64,000 bases of DNA, taken from Robiginitomaculum sp. (lineage in GTDB: Bacteria; Pseudomonadota; Alphaproteobacteria; Caulobacterales; Maricaulaceae). Positions 50,459 through 60,912 of the stretch are shown here, piece after piece. The stretch spans positions 169,244 to 233,243 of the forward strand of contig JAUZSF010000026.1 in assembly GCA_030949705.1 (NCBI GenBank), written 5' to 3'. The notes under the pieces were generated by a model. The model did not search any database and had not been told where the DNA came from. It saw only the letters and a program-made list of their open reading frames with translations. A program made the translations under genes and the position numbers. Within the stretch, counting starts at the first letter, position 1; each line of letters begins with the position of its first letter.

Positions 50459-51103
50459 ATGTCGGATACCCAAATTCCAAACTCAAAAGGCCGCGATGAT
50501 TTTGCCCGCCAGATGGATGTTTCACGTGAAACACTGGCGCGGTTTTCTTGCTGGCATGAGCTTTTGTGTAAATGGTCCAAAAAAATCAACCTGGTGGCGC
50601 CGGGCACCTTGCCCGCCTTTTGGACCCGCCATGCCTTGGACAGCGCCCAATTGGCCGCACTTGTACCCAAAGAGGTCAAAAGGTTGATCGACCTTGGTTC
50701 CGGCGCGGGGTTTCCCGGCCTGGCCATCGCGCTGATGCGCATGGAAAACGACCCGGTGCATGTAACTCTGGTAGAATCAAATGCCAAAAAGGCAGCCTTT
50801 TTGCGGGTTTGTATCGAGGAAACCGGCGCACCGGCCGAAGTGATCTGTGCCCGCTCTGAATCATTGCCCCCACAGGTCTATGATGTCATAACGGCCAGAG
50901 CGTTGGCGCCATTACCACGATTGCTGGCCCTGAGTGCGCCCTTTGTCGGGCCACAAACCGTGCAATTGTTTCCCAAGGGCGCCGAGGTAAAAACAGAAAT
51001 AAGCGAAGCGTGTAAAGACTGGACGCTGGCCTATGAAACCATACCAAGCATGACGGAAAAGGCCGCCAGTATTTTGAAAATCAGGAAAGCCCATCGTGTC
51101 TAA
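50459..51103 (+). CDS. rsmG: 16S rRNA (guanine527-N7)-methyltransferase RsmG
   Basis: VSRETLARF, KKINLVAPGTLPAFWTRHALDSAQL, IDLGSGAGFPGLAIAL. Confidence 0.96.
   Translation: MSDTQIPNSKGRDDFARQMDVSRETLARFSCWHELLCKWSKKINLVAPGTLPAFWTRHALDSAQLAALVPKEVKRLIDLGSGAGFPGLAIALMRMENDPVHVTLVESNAKKAAFLRVCIEETGAPAEVICARSESLPPQVYDVITARALAPLPRLLALSAPFVGPQTVQLFPKGAEVKTEISEACKDWTLAYETIPSMTEKAASILKIRKAHRV
50518..50533. other. parS: second parS site, embedded in rsmG coding sequence
   Basis: Exact TGTTTCACGTGAAACA encoding the DVSRET segment of RsmG. Confidence 0.93.
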
Positions 51104-51899
51104 TTCGCCAACAGGTCTTCGCATTATTGCCGTTGCCAACCAAAAGGGCGGGGTGGGTAAAACCACCACCACGATCAACCTGGCTACGGCCCTGTGTGCC
51201 ATTGGCAAAAAAACCCTGATTTTGGATCTGGACCCCCAGGGCAATGCCTCTACCGGCCTGGGGGTGGGCCATGCAGAGCGCCACACCACCACCTATGACG
51301 TGGTGGTCGGCAAGGTGCCGCTATTAAAATCCATTATCCATACCAAGGTGCCGGGACTTCATATTGCGCCTGCCGAGGCCGATCTGGCCGGGGCAGAGCT
51401 GGAGCTGGCCAATGTTTCGCGGCGTTCGCACCGGCTTAAAGACGCGCTGGAAGATTTGAAGAAAAACAGCAATTATGAATATGTGCTGATTGATTGCCCG
51501 CCCTCGCTAAACGTGCTGACGGTCAATGCCCTGACGGCCGCCGATGCCTTGCTGGTGCCTTTGCAATGCGAGTTTTTTGCCCTGGAAGGACTCAGCCAGC
51601 TTTTGCGCACCGTGGATCTGGTCAAGGTTAATCTTAACCCCCGCCTGGAAATCCAGGGGCTGGTGCTGACCATGTATGATCCGCGCAATAATTTATCCAA
51701 ACAGGTGTCCGAAGATGTGCGCAAGCATTTTGGGGACAAGGTTTATGAAACCGTGATTCCGCGCAATGTCCGGGTTTCCGAAGCGCCGTCCTATGGCAAG
51801 CCAGCCCTGATTTATGATCATATGTGTGCCGGCAGTCAGGCCTATATGAAACTGGCCAGCGAAGTAATCCGCCGCGAAAATAAAGTGAGAGCATTATGA
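51096..51899 (+). CDS. parA: chromosome partitioning ATPase ParA
   Basis: IIAVANQKGGVGKTTTTINLATAL, VLIDCPPSLNVLTVNAL. Confidence 0.97.
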   Translation: MSNSPTGLRIIAVANQKGGVGKTTTTINLATALCAIGKKTLILDLDPQGNASTGLGVGHAERHTTTYDVVVGKVPLLKSIIHTKVPGLHIAPAEADLAGAELELANVSRRSHRLKDALEDLKKNSNYEYVLIDCPPSLNVLTVNALTAADALLVPLQCEFFALEGLSQLLRTVDLVKVNLNPRLEIQGLVLTMYDPRNNLSKQVSEDVRKHFGDKVYETVIPRNVRVSEAPSYGKPALIYDHMCAGSQAYMKLASEVIRRENKVRAL

Positions 51900-52777
51900 G
51901 TGAGCATCCCAAGGGTCAACGATTAGGGCGCGGCCTGTCCGCTCTGCTGGGGGAAACGGAGCCGGCAGAAAATGTGGCGCCGAACATGAATCAGGACAAT
52001 CGCGTTCCCATTGAATCCCTAAGCCGCAATCCAGACCAGCCCCGGCGGCGCTTTGATGAAGAAGCCATGGAAGAGCTGGCGCGCTCGATTGCAGAAAAGG
52101 GGGTGTTGCAACCCATTATCGTTCGCCCCATTCCTGGCGGTGGCGGCTATCAGATCGTTGCCGGCGAGCGTCGTTGGCGCGCCGCTCAGCGGGCAGGTCT
52201 GCACGAAGTGCCCGTGGTGGCCCGGGATCTGTCTGATCGCGAAGTTATGGAAATTGCACTGGTGGAAAACATCCAGCGGACCGATTTGGACCCGATCGAA
52301 GAGGCCCGCGGGTTTTCGGTGCTGTCTGAACAGTTCAACCATACCCAGGAAGACATTGCCCGGGTGGTTGGTAAAAGCCGGGCTGCCATTGCCAACGCCA
52401 TTCGCCTGCTTGCTTTGCCTTCATCTGTACAGGAGATGATTTGCGATGGACGGCTAAGTGCCGGTCATGGACGCGCGTTGATTAACACCCCAAACCCCGA
52501 AGAAATGGCGGCCCGGGTCGCCGCTCAGGGCCTTAATGTCCGCCAGACCGAAGAATTGGCCCGCCAGGCCAGTGCCGCCCCGGAAACCAAAGGCCGGTCG
52601 AGCAAGCCTGCCCATGGTAAAGACCCCGATACACTGGCACTGGAAGAAGACCTGACCCGGCACCTGGGCTTGGCGGTGTCGATAAGTTCGCGCGCCAATG
52701 GCTCTGGCCAGTTACAGATTAATTTCAGCACGCTGGAACAGCTGGATGATTTGTGCCGACGTCTGACCCAGGACTGA
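51896..52777 (+). CDS. parB: ParB-family partition protein
   Basis: RLGRGLSALLGE, NPDQPRRRFDEEAMEELARSIAEKGVLQPIIVR, GERRWRAAQRAGL. Confidence 0.97.
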   Translation: MSEHPKGQRLGRGLSALLGETEPAENVAPNMNQDNRVPIESLSRNPDQPRRRFDEEAMEELARSIAEKGVLQPIIVRPIPGGGGYQIVAGERRWRAAQRAGLHEVPVVARDLSDREVMEIALVENIQRTDLDPIEEARGFSVLSEQFNHTQEDIARVVGKSRAAIANAIRLLALPSSVQEMICDGRLSAGHGRALINTPNPEEMAARVAAQGLNVRQTEELARQASAAPETKGRSSKPAHGKDPDTLALEEDLTRHLGLAVSISSRANGSGQLQINFSTLEQLDDLCRRLTQD

Positions 52778-52791
52778 TAAACTGAGTGAGT

Positions 52792-53832
52792 TTAAGGTTT
52801 GCCGGCACTGATTTTTATGACCAGTCGCGCCAGCAGATTATGAGGTTGGGCCCCGCTTCTTTTCATTGCCCGTTCGGTCGCCAGACAGTGTTCCAACACA
52901 CGTACCAGCGCCGGGGCCGGCCATTGGCCAAGCTGGCGTGAAAAACGCGATTGAAACGTGAAAAACACTGGCGGGCGCAGGCTTGCCATGGCTGATTTTA
53001 CATCACGGCCGGCTTCAATGGCTGTTTTGGCTTCGGCAAGACGCATAAAATGACGTTGCAAGGCCCGCAACAGGGCAATGGGGGATTGGCCGGCCTCGGT
53101 AGCACGGACCAGTTGCTGGTCTGCCTTTCTGGTATCGCTATCGGCAACAGCATAGGTAAAGGCATCAAGGTTTTGCGCCTGCGTGTCTGTTATAATGGCC
53201 ATAACATCTTCAATGTGAATCAGGCCGTCTTCGTTCTGGCTGGCATAAAGGGTGAGTTTGTTCAGCTCGCTATTGGCCAAAGCACGATCAGACGGCAAGC
53301 GGGCCAGTAAATGATCCAGGGCCCCATCGTCATATTGCAATTTATGGTGTTGCGCCATTTCCATGGCCTGTTCACGCAAATCAGCCAAGCCCGGGGCATA
53401 ACAGGGAATGGCCATGGCCAGGGTTTTGTCCTGTTCTATTGATTTGCGCAAAGCCGATCGGGGGCTGAGATCCCCAGCCTCGATCAGCAACAGGGCGGCG
53501 GGCGTGATTTCTTTGGCGCTTAAGGCGTCTAGCAGGTCTTTAACCGCCTTGGCTGATTGATCGGCACTGGTTTTTAGGCGAACCACCCGTTTGCCACCAC
53601 CCAGTGCCATGGCACAGACGCTATCCTGTAAAATGGCCGGGTCTGATTTTACATCGGACTGGCTAAGGCCCGTTTGGGCAAAGGGTCCTGCATCCTTGCC
53701 AAGATAAGAGGTTTCCAGCGTTTGGGCGCGCTCTGCCACCAGACCGTGATCGGGGCCATAAAGAAGGATAACAGGAATGGCTGGATCGGGGTTTTTAATA
53801 AACCGGTTTATGTTTGCGCCAGAGAGTTTCAA
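52792..53832 (-). CDS. holA: DNA polymerase III subunit delta
   Basis: MKLSGANINRFIKNPDPAIPVILLYGPDHGLVAERA; position next to lptE-leuS. Confidence 0.93.
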   Translation of the reverse strand: MKLSGANINRFIKNPDPAIPVILLYGPDHGLVAERAQTLETSYLGKDAGPFAQTGLSQSDVKSDPAILQDSVCAMALGGGKRVVRLKTSADQSAKAVKDLLDALSAKEITPAALLLIEAGDLSPRSALRKSIEQDKTLAMAIPCYAPGLADLREQAMEMAQHHKLQYDDGALDHLLARLPSDRALANSELNKLTLYASQNEDGLIHIEDVMAIITDTQAQNLDAFTYAVADSDTRKADQQLVRATEAGQSPIALLRALQRHFMRLAEAKTAIEAGRDVKSAMASLRPPVFFTFQSRFSRQLGQWPAPALVRVLEHCLATERAMKRSGAQPHNLLARLVIKISAGKP

Positions 53833-54329
53833 CGTATTTCCGGCTGGCTGGCAAAGAACACTGCCAGATCATTCATGACCTTTTCTGCCAGAACGGTTGC
53901 CGCGGTTTCTTCTGCATATTGTTCCGCGGCTATTGCACCATAGGGCTGGTCAGGAATATCAAAGGCTGTTTCGCTAATGGCATTGCCCTTATAGGCAATT
54001 TTGCCGTCACGATCGCGAACCGTATAGCGGGCGCGCAAGGTCAGCCGGGCCCGGGTGGAAACATCATCAACCCGCACGCCGACATTGGCCTGGGTTTTTC
54101 GTAAATTCGTTTCCAATACATAGACCCCGGACTGGCCTGCCTGAATGCCGCCGCGATCCTGCAATGCCTGGGCAAACAAAAAGCCGGCCCGGCCTTCAAT
54201 GGGGGCCAGGCTCAGGTTTTCAAAACTGCGCCGTACGGCGGTATTTTCCCCATATAAGGGTTGAAATCCGGCGCAGGCAGAAAGCAAAACCAGCAGGCAG
54301 GCAGACAAGCTGTATTGAAAAAATCTCAT
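53829..54329 (-). CDS. lptE: LPS assembly lipoprotein LptE
   Basis: LLSACAGFQPLYG lipobox and RARYTVRDRDGKIAYKGNAISETAFD; between holA and leuS. Confidence 0.88.
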   Translation of the reverse strand: MRFFQYSLSACLLVLLSACAGFQPLYGENTAVRRSFENLSLAPIEGRAGFLFAQALQDRGGIQAGQSGVYVLETNLRKTQANVGVRVDDVSTRARLTLRARYTVRDRDGKIAYKGNAISETAFDIPDQPYGAIAAEQYAEETAATVLAEKVMNDLAVFFASQPEIR

Positions 54330-54330
54330 A

Positions 54331-56877
54331 TCAATTGGCCACTATGTTGACGATCCGGTCGGGCACAACAATGACTTTGCGCACGGTAAGGCCCTTAAGT
54401 GCCCGAATTGCCCCCTCATTGGCAAGAGCGCGTTTTTCCGCTTCGTCCTTGGGAAGACCGCGCGGCGCCGAATACTCGCCCCGGCGTTTACCGTTGACCT
54501 GCACCGGAATGATGATTTCTTCATCTTCTGACAGGGCCTTGTCATAGACCGGCCAGGGGGCTTCGGCGACCAGGCCGTCGCCGCCCAGTTTTTCCCAACA
54601 GCTTTCTGCCAGATGTGGTGCAAAAGGTGCCAACAATTGGGCAAAGGTGCGCATGAGCGAATTTACATTGGTACTTTCCGGGGCTTTGCGAATGGCATTC
54701 AGAAAATCATAAAGCCGTGCAATCGCCCGGTTAAAGCGAAAGCCTTCAATATCTTCGCCCACGGCGCGAATGGTTTTGTGGCGCAGGCGTTCCATGGTTT
54801 CATCGGGGGCGTCTGTGCCGGTTTTGGCCGCGGCGGTGCAGGTGCTGGTCCACACCCTTTGGACAAAGCGGTTGGCCCCTTCAACGCCGGCATTGGTCCA
54901 TTCCACATCCCGTTCAGGGGGCGAATCCGAAAGGACAAACCAGCGGGCAACATCAGCCCCATATTTGGCAATAATATCATTGGGATCAACGGTGTTGAGC
55001 CGGGATTTGGACATTTTCTCAATGGCACCGGCGGTGACAGGTTTGCCGGTGCTGCGTTCAATCCAGTTCTCGCCCTGGCGCTCCACCGCCGTGGGGGGCA
55101 GCCATTCACCCTGATCATTTTTATAGGTCTGGTGGGTCACCATGCCTTGGGTGAACAGGCCGGCGAAGGGTTCATTGCCCTCTATATCCAACAAGCCGCA
55201 ATCTTTCATGGCGCGGGTGAAAAACCGCGCATAGAGCAAATGCAAAACCGCGTGTTCAACGCCGCCAATATACTGGTCCACGGGCAGATAGTATTTTGAA
55301 GATTCCAGATCAACCGGCTCTTCCGCATGGGGCGAGCAAAAGCGTGCAAAATACCAGGACGAGTCCACAAAGGTATCCAATGTGTCGGTTTCCCGAACGG
55401 CCTTGCCGCCACAGGTCGGGCATTGGGTTTGCTTCCATTCCTCAGCCCGTTCCAGCGGGTTGCCGGGCTGATCAAAGCTGACCTCCTCGGGCAGGGTCAC
55501 CGGCAGGCTTTCCTCGGCCACGGGCACGACACCACATTTTTCGCAATGTACCGCCGGGATCGGACACCCCCAATAACGCTGGCGGGAAACCCCCCAATCG
55601 CGCAGGCGATAATTAATGGTGCGGGTGCCCTGACCAGCGGCCTCGATTGCATCACAGGCCTTGGTTATGGCCTCTTCAACCGGCAGGCCGTTCAGAAAAC
55701 CAGAATTCATCAAGGTGCCGCTGCCGGTATAGGCGGTATCGCCAATTTCGGCTTCTTCAGGTGTTTTGCCTTCCGGGCAGACCACGGCCAATACGGGCAG
55801 GCTATATTTGCGGGCAAAGTCCAGGTCGCGTTGATCGCCAGCCGGACAGGCAAAAATCGCCCCGGTACCATAATTCATCAAGACGAAATTGGCCGTCCAC
55901 ACGGGCAGGGTCTTGCCCTCAATAAAGGGGTGCTTGACCCGAAGGCCAGTATCAATGCCTTCTTTTTCAGCGCGCTCGACGGCTTCCTCGGTGGTGCCCA
56001 GGCGGGCACATTTCTCGGCAAAGGCTTTTAGGTCGGGTCTGGAGTTGGCCAGACGCTGAATTACCGGATGGTCCGGGGCCAGGGCTAGAAAGCTGGCCCC
56101 ATAGAGTGTGTCCGGGCGCGTGGTATAGACCTCAATGCCATCGATGCCTTCACAGGGCGTGCTTTCATCCAGGGCAAAGCTGAACTGCAGCCCTTCGGAT
56201 CGGCCAATCCAGTTGGCCTGCATCATCTTGACCTTGTTTGGCCAGCGATCCAGCTCGTCCAGGCCGCGCAACAGGTCTTCGGCATAGTCGGTAATTTTGA
56301 AAAACCATTGAGTCAGCTCGCGGGTTTCCACCAGCGCGCCCGAGCGCCAGCCACGACCATCGATAACCTGTTCATTGGCCAAAACCGTTTGATCCACCGG
56401 ATCCCAATTGACCTTCGAGGACTTGCGATACACCAGGCCGGCTTTCCAGAAAGCCAGAAAGATTTTTTGCTGCTGGCCATAATATTCCGGATCACAAGTG
56501 GCAAATTCCCGGCTCCAGTCCAGGGCAAAGCCAAGGCGCTGCATTTGTTCGCGCATGGCATCAATATTTTCATAGGTCCAGGATTTGGGATGGATTTTCC
56601 GCGCCATGGCGGCATTTTCCGCGGGCATGCCAAAAGCATCCCAGCCCATGGGGTGTAAGACTGAAAAGCCGTTCGCCAGACGATAGCGGGCGATGACATC
56701 ACCCATGGAGTAATTGCGCACATGGCCCATATGAATCCGCCCCGAGGGGTAGGGAAACATTTCCAGCACATAGGCCTTTTTTTGGTGGCGATTGTCTGAG
56801 GCAGCCTTAAAGGTTTCGGCGTCGTCCCAGGCTTTTTGCCATTTTTTTTCGCTGGTCGAATGATCGTAAGATATCAT
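54331..56877 (-). CDS. leuS: leucine--tRNA ligase
   Basis: [47 protein letters not shown]. Confidence 0.98.
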   Translation of the reverse strand: MISYDHSTSEKKWQKAWDDAETFKAASDNRHQKKAYVLEMFPYPSGRIHMGHVRNYSMGDVIARYRLANGFSVLHPMGWDAFGMPAENAAMARKIHPKSWTYENIDAMREQMQRLGFALDWSREFATCDPEYYGQQQKIFLAFWKAGLVYRKSSKVNWDPVDQTVLANEQVIDGRGWRSGALVETRELTQWFFKITDYAEDLLRGLDELDRWPNKVKMMQANWIGRSEGLQFSFALDESTPCEGIDGIEVYTTRPDTLYGASFLALAPDHPVIQRLANSRPDLKAFAEKCARLGTTEEAVERAEKEGIDTGLRVKHPFIEGKTLPVWTANFVLMNYGTGAIFACPAGDQRDLDFARKYSLPVLAVVCPEGKTPEEAEIGDTAYTGSGTLMNSGFLNGLPVEEAITKACDAIEAAGQGTRTINYRLRDWGVSRQRYWGCPIPAVHCEKCGVVPVAEESLPVTLPEEVSFDQPGNPLERAEEWKQTQCPTCGGKAVRETDTLDTFVDSSWYFARFCSPHAEEPVDLESSKYYLPVDQYIGGVEHAVLHLLYARFFTRAMKDCGLLDIEGNEPFAGLFTQGMVTHQTYKNDQGEWLPPTAVERQGENWIERSTGKPVTAGAIEKMSKSRLNTVDPNDIIAKYGADVARWFVLSDSPPERDVEWTNAGVEGANRFVQRVWTSTCTAAAKTGTDAPDETMERLRHKTIRAVGEDIEGFRFNRAIARLYDFLNAIRKAPESTNVNSLMRTFAQLLAPFAPHLAESCWEKLGGDGLVAEAPWPVYDKALSEDEEIIIPVQVNGKRRGEYSAPRGLPKDEAEKRALANEGAIRALKGLTVRKVIVVPDRIVNIVAN

Positions 56878-56907
56878 AATAAACCATAACTTTCAAACAC
56901 TTACGGT

Positions 56908-57372
56908 TTATCCCAAGGTGGAAATTTTCAATTCCCTGGCACGGGTAAGAATGGCATTTTCAATCTGAATTTCCGTATCCGGATCCACATCAGCATCCAC
57001 CCAATGACCATCATCGTTCAGTTTTTGCTTGAACACAGAAACCTTGATCGCATCGGCCCGCAAGCGGGTATCCAGAATATAGACCGTCGCCTTGAAGCGC
57101 TCTTTGGGGGCGGTGGCCTCGCTGTGCCAGCCGGTAATGATAACGCCCCCATAAGGGTCCGCAGAGTTAAGCGGCATAAACTCGATCGTTTCCAGCGCCG
57201 CCCGCCATAAAAAGCTGTTTACACCAATACCGGATACAGATTTGGACTTGCTAAACAATCCGCCAGAGCGCTTGGCGCCGGTATCTGACCGGCCTTTCCC
57301 GCCAAAAGTAGAGCATGAGGCAATGGCAGTGGTCGCCAAAATGATAATGGCGATGCGAACATTGGCACGCAT
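56908..57372 (-). CDS. DUF3576 domain lipoprotein
   Basis: Lipobox IASCSTFGG; GIGVNSFLWRAALETIEFMPLNSADPYGGVIITGWH; upstream of leuS. Confidence 0.88.
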   Translation of the reverse strand: MRANVRIAIIILATTAIASCSTFGGKGRSDTGAKRSGGLFSKSKSVSGIGVNSFLWRAALETIEFMPLNSADPYGGVIITGWHSEATAPKERFKATVYILDTRLRADAIKVSVFKQKLNDDGHWVDADVDPDTEIQIENAILTRARELKISTLG

Positions 57373-57820
57373 AGATTTTCTCCGCATGAGACGGCAGGTT
57401 CGCCGTGAACATAATTCGACCGCGTGTATACCATGCTGATCCGTCTAGGCCAGTCTTGCTTTACAGGCCCGGGGCGTATTTTTCGGGCATTTTTACAAAA
57501 TCGCTTGTTGCTCTTGGGCCACAATATCAAAGAAGCACAAGCTGAGGCCCTGTTTTTTCTTGACCCTGATTGTCCCATCGTTCATGGAAAATGCTGGCGT
57601 CCGGGGGATGGGGCTGCTCGCGGCCGGTCACAGTCAGTTCGTAATCAGAGGATTATGGCGCTGTGACCGGATCGCAGCTCACCTCTAGGCATCTATGTGA
57701 GCAGGCACTAAATTAAGTAAGGTTCTTTCGGGCATTAATGTAATCTTGAGGGAATCCAGTTAGAATGCACCAATATTGATTATGGCGGTGCCCAAAGGAC
57801 GAGCAGGGATCTGACAAAGC

Positions 57821-58255
57821 ATGAAGCGCATGCAGCCCATATTGGCCGTTTTGGCCTTTTCGGTTTTCGCCGGACCCGTGATGTCCAGCGAAGTTACCGG
57901 TGTGCGTGCTGCGGATTCGTCATTGCCCTGGAACCGCGCCTTTACCGTTCGGGATGAAAGCCGCGATGATAATCGCTCGGTTGTACCAATCCGTACGCCG
58001 GGGGTTGCCATTCCCGCCAGCAGCAAATGGGGCGTAACGGTAAACTTTGATATCAAAGACAGCGCTTATGAAAACATGGACCGCATGAGCGCCGGTGCCT
58101 ATTTTGATCTTAGCCCCCGTATTCGTCTTGGTGGCAGCCTCAGCTTTGGGGCGCCGGGGGATCTTCGCATCTCCACACCTAATGATCGGGTACTGCCCTC
58201 GCTTTCCAGCGAAAAGGATTCGGCGATCCGGATCGAATCTTCCATCAAATTCTGA
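57821..58255 (+). CDS. NtrZ-like periplasmic protein
   Basis: Signal peptide, LPWNRAFTVRDESR, KWGVTVNFDIKD, MSAGAYFDLSPRIRLGGSLSFG; resembles alphaproteobacterial NtrZ. Confidence 0.6.
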   Translation: MKRMQPILAVLAFSVFAGPVMSSEVTGVRAADSSLPWNRAFTVRDESRDDNRSVVPIRTPGVAIPASSKWGVTVNFDIKDSAYENMDRMSAGAYFDLSPRIRLGGSLSFGAPGDLRISTPNDRVLPSLSSEKDSAIRIESSIKF

Positions 58256-58276
58256 TTTAGTTTTTGTCTGGAGGTA

Positions 58277-59243
58277 TTATGGGCTGTTTGCGGCCTGTAA
58301 GGCCGGCGCCTCGTCCACAGGGTCGTGATTGTCAAACGGGTTGGCAGGTGTTCCGCTTGGTGAAGGCTTGTCCTCTTTAACGTCCTGAGAAAGGGGCTGT
58401 GCGATCTGGCTTTTACAGATTGCCGAAAGCCGGGCCCCCATGCGCCACCGGTCCCGGTAACGGTTTATCAGCCCGGTAAATACCAGCAAAACCAAGACCG
58501 GTGCATACCAGCATAAAACGGCTCCATGAGCGCTGCCAAATCCGAACAGGCGGGTCTTTAAAATAAACAGTAACAAAGCAAACAGTGGCACGGTTATAAA
58601 ACGCAAAGACCGGGACCATAAAATCAGGACCAGAATAAAGGCTGCCACATATAAAATGGCCCCATGGTCTTGCAGCGAGCCAAACGAGGCCGATGTTTGA
58701 ACCGTCCAGGCGGGCATTGGCAGCCAGCCAAATGCCGCATTCAGGGAGGGGGGAAATCATCTCCCATAGGGGACGCAGTGGCGAAAACAGGCGCGCCTCT
58801 GTATCGGATATAAAGCTGGCGATCTGACGGGCGAAATAGCCGCGCTCGGTTATAATGGCGGCAATGCTGAGAAATACAAAGCTGACCCACCAATATAAAG
58901 AGCGGCAAATTCCGGCCTGTCTCAGCAAGATCTGTAGAGGCTCTACGCGCTGGCGCTCTCGCCGGGTGCGGTTGATCACGGCAGCCAGGGTTTCAGGCTT
59001 GTTTTTGCCCCGGCTGAGCAAAACCTGCGTAATAACATCGCCAGGATGACAATCAATATTCCATTGTGCCGCATCGGCGACACAAACAGAGCCATCCTTA
59101 AACCGCAATTCCAGTGTCTTGGCTTCGTCGTTTTGGCCCTGTGCATCCACAGTGGGGGCCGCCACAACCCCATCACGCAAAGCGTAGCGTACTTTACGGC
59201 GACCAAACCTTTGTTCGCTTATATGTTGTGAAAGCCCGCTCAT
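58277..59243 (-). CDS. conserved hypothetical multi-TM protein; frameshifted in G6 run 58748-58753
   Basis: Removing one base joins ...SPLRPLWEMISPSLNAAFGWLPMPAWTVQTSASFGSLQDHGAILYVAAF... across the two ORFs. Confidence 0.6.
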
Positions 59244-59403
59244 GATATCTCCAAAGAAAAGATATACAGGTTTGAACACGTTTATAAAACGAAGGTCTCC
59301 TAAGAGGGGAATCTTTAAAGAGATTAGACCCGGCCTAAACCCTGTTTATATTTGTAAAAAAGATCATGGCCATCAGGCCGCTCCTCCTTCGAGGTGTGTT
59401 AAC

Positions 59404-59425
59404 GATATAAAGATATCTTTATATC
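59404..59425. promoter_or_regulatory. 22-bp perfect palindromic operator candidate upstream of ahcY
   Basis: GATATAAAGATATCTTTATATC equals its own reverse complement. Confidence 0.7.
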
Positions 59426-59559
59426 ATCTTGTCAGGACCTGTTGCCGTTGATATAGGCAGCACAGAACCGGGCAATTCCATGTCCCTGCCCGCGTGCCAG
59501 GATGACGGCTTTCCTGACCGCAATCGCTTTTATGCCGAGAGAATTAGGACGCAAAAACA

Positions 59560-60855
59560 ATGACTGCGCAAAATGATTATAAAGTCAAAGATATCAGTCT
59601 GGCCGAATGGGGCCGCAAAGAAATCGACATTGCTGAAGTGGAAATGCCCGGCCTCATGTCGACCCGTGAGGAATTTGCCGAGGAACAGCCTTTAAAGGGC
59701 GCGCGCATCACCGGCTGTTTGCACATGACCATTCAAACGGCGGTATTGATAGAAACCCTGACGGCACTGGGTGCCGAAGTGCGCTGGTCATCATGTAATA
59801 TTTTCTCGACCCAGGATCAGGCTGCTGCGGCGATTGCCGCCTCCGGGGTGCCGGTATTTGCCTGGAAGGGCGAGACCGAAGAAGAATATGAATGGTGCAT
59901 TGAGCAAACAATTAAAGGCCCGGATGGTTGGACGCCCAATATTCTGCTGGATGATGGCGGTGACCTGACCCTGCTCATGCATGAAAAATACCCCGAATTA
60001 CTGGACGATGTTGTCGGCGTATCCGAGGAGACCACCACCGGCGTGCACCGTCTTTATGAAATGGCCAAGGCCGGCACATTGAAAATTCCCGCCATTAACG
60101 TCAATGACAGCGTTACCAAATCCAAATTTGATAACAAATACGGGTGCCGGGAAAGTCTGGTGGACGCGATTCGCCGTGGCACTGACGTGATGATGGCTGG
60201 CAAGGTTGCCGTGGTTTGTGGTTATGGCGATGTGGGCAAGGGCTCGGCCCAAAGTCTGGCCGGGGCGGGCGCCCGGGTGATCGTCACCGAAATTGACCCC
60301 ATTTGCGCCTTGCAGGCTGCTATGGATGGTTTTGAGGTGCGTCGTCTGGATGATGTGGTTTCCAATGTTGATATCATCGTCACCACCACGGGCAACAAGG
60401 ATATCGTCACTGCCGACCATATGCGGGCACTCAAAGACATGGCAATTGTCTGTAATATTGGCCATTTCGATAATGAAATTGCCGTTGCCGACATGAAAAA
60501 CTATAAATGGACCAATATTAAGCCTCAGGTGGATATGATTGATCTGCCATCAGGCAATCGCATGATCTTGTTGTCCGAAGGGCGTCTGGTCAATCTGGGT
60601 AATGCCACGGGCCACCCCAGCTTTGTCATGTCGGCCAGTTTTACCAACCAGACTCTGGCCCAGATCGAGCTTTGGAAAAATGGCAGCAAATATGAAAACA
60701 AGGTCTATACCCTGCCCAAGCATCTGGACGAGAAGGTTGCGCGCTTGCATTTGGCCAAACTGAATGCAGACCTGACGGAACTAAGACCTGATCAGGCCGA
60801 CTATATTGGCGTTCCGATCAATGGGCCGTTCAAATCGGATGCTTATCGGTATTAA
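59560..60855 (+). CDS. ahcY: adenosylhomocysteinase
   Basis: [45 protein letters not shown]-terminal SDAYRY. Confidence 0.98.
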   Translation: MTAQNDYKVKDISLAEWGRKEIDIAEVEMPGLMSTREEFAEEQPLKGARITGCLHMTIQTAVLIETLTALGAEVRWSSCNIFSTQDQAAAAIAASGVPVFAWKGETEEEYEWCIEQTIKGPDGWTPNILLDDGGDLTLLMHEKYPELLDDVVGVSEETTTGVHRLYEMAKAGTLKIPAINVNDSVTKSKFDNKYGCRESLVDAIRRGTDVMMAGKVAVVCGYGDVGKGSAQSLAGAGARVIVTEIDPICALQAAMDGFEVRRLDDVVSNVDIIVTTTGNKDIVTADHMRALKDMAIVCNIGHFDNEIAVADMKNYKWTNIKPQVDMIDLPSGNRMILLSEGRLVNLGNATGHPSFVMSASFTNQTLAQIELWKNGSKYENKVYTLPKHLDEKVARLHLAKLNADLTELRPDQADYIGVPINGPFKSDAYRY

Positions 60856-60880
60856 AGCTGGTTAATAGATAAGCACTGCG

Positions 60881-60912
60881 AAAAGGGGTCTCAGTTATCA
60901 GAGGCCCCTTTT
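60881..60912. terminator. bidirectional terminator between convergent ahcY and amidohydrolase
   Basis: AAAAGGGGTCTC-AGTTATCA-GAGGCCCCTTTT (one G:T pair), followed by T-run. Confidence 0.8.

Noticed and set aside
57424-57666. 80-aa ORF downstream of DUF3576 gene
   Set aside because: No family resemblance, odd composition and overlaps the inverted repeat; more likely noncoding
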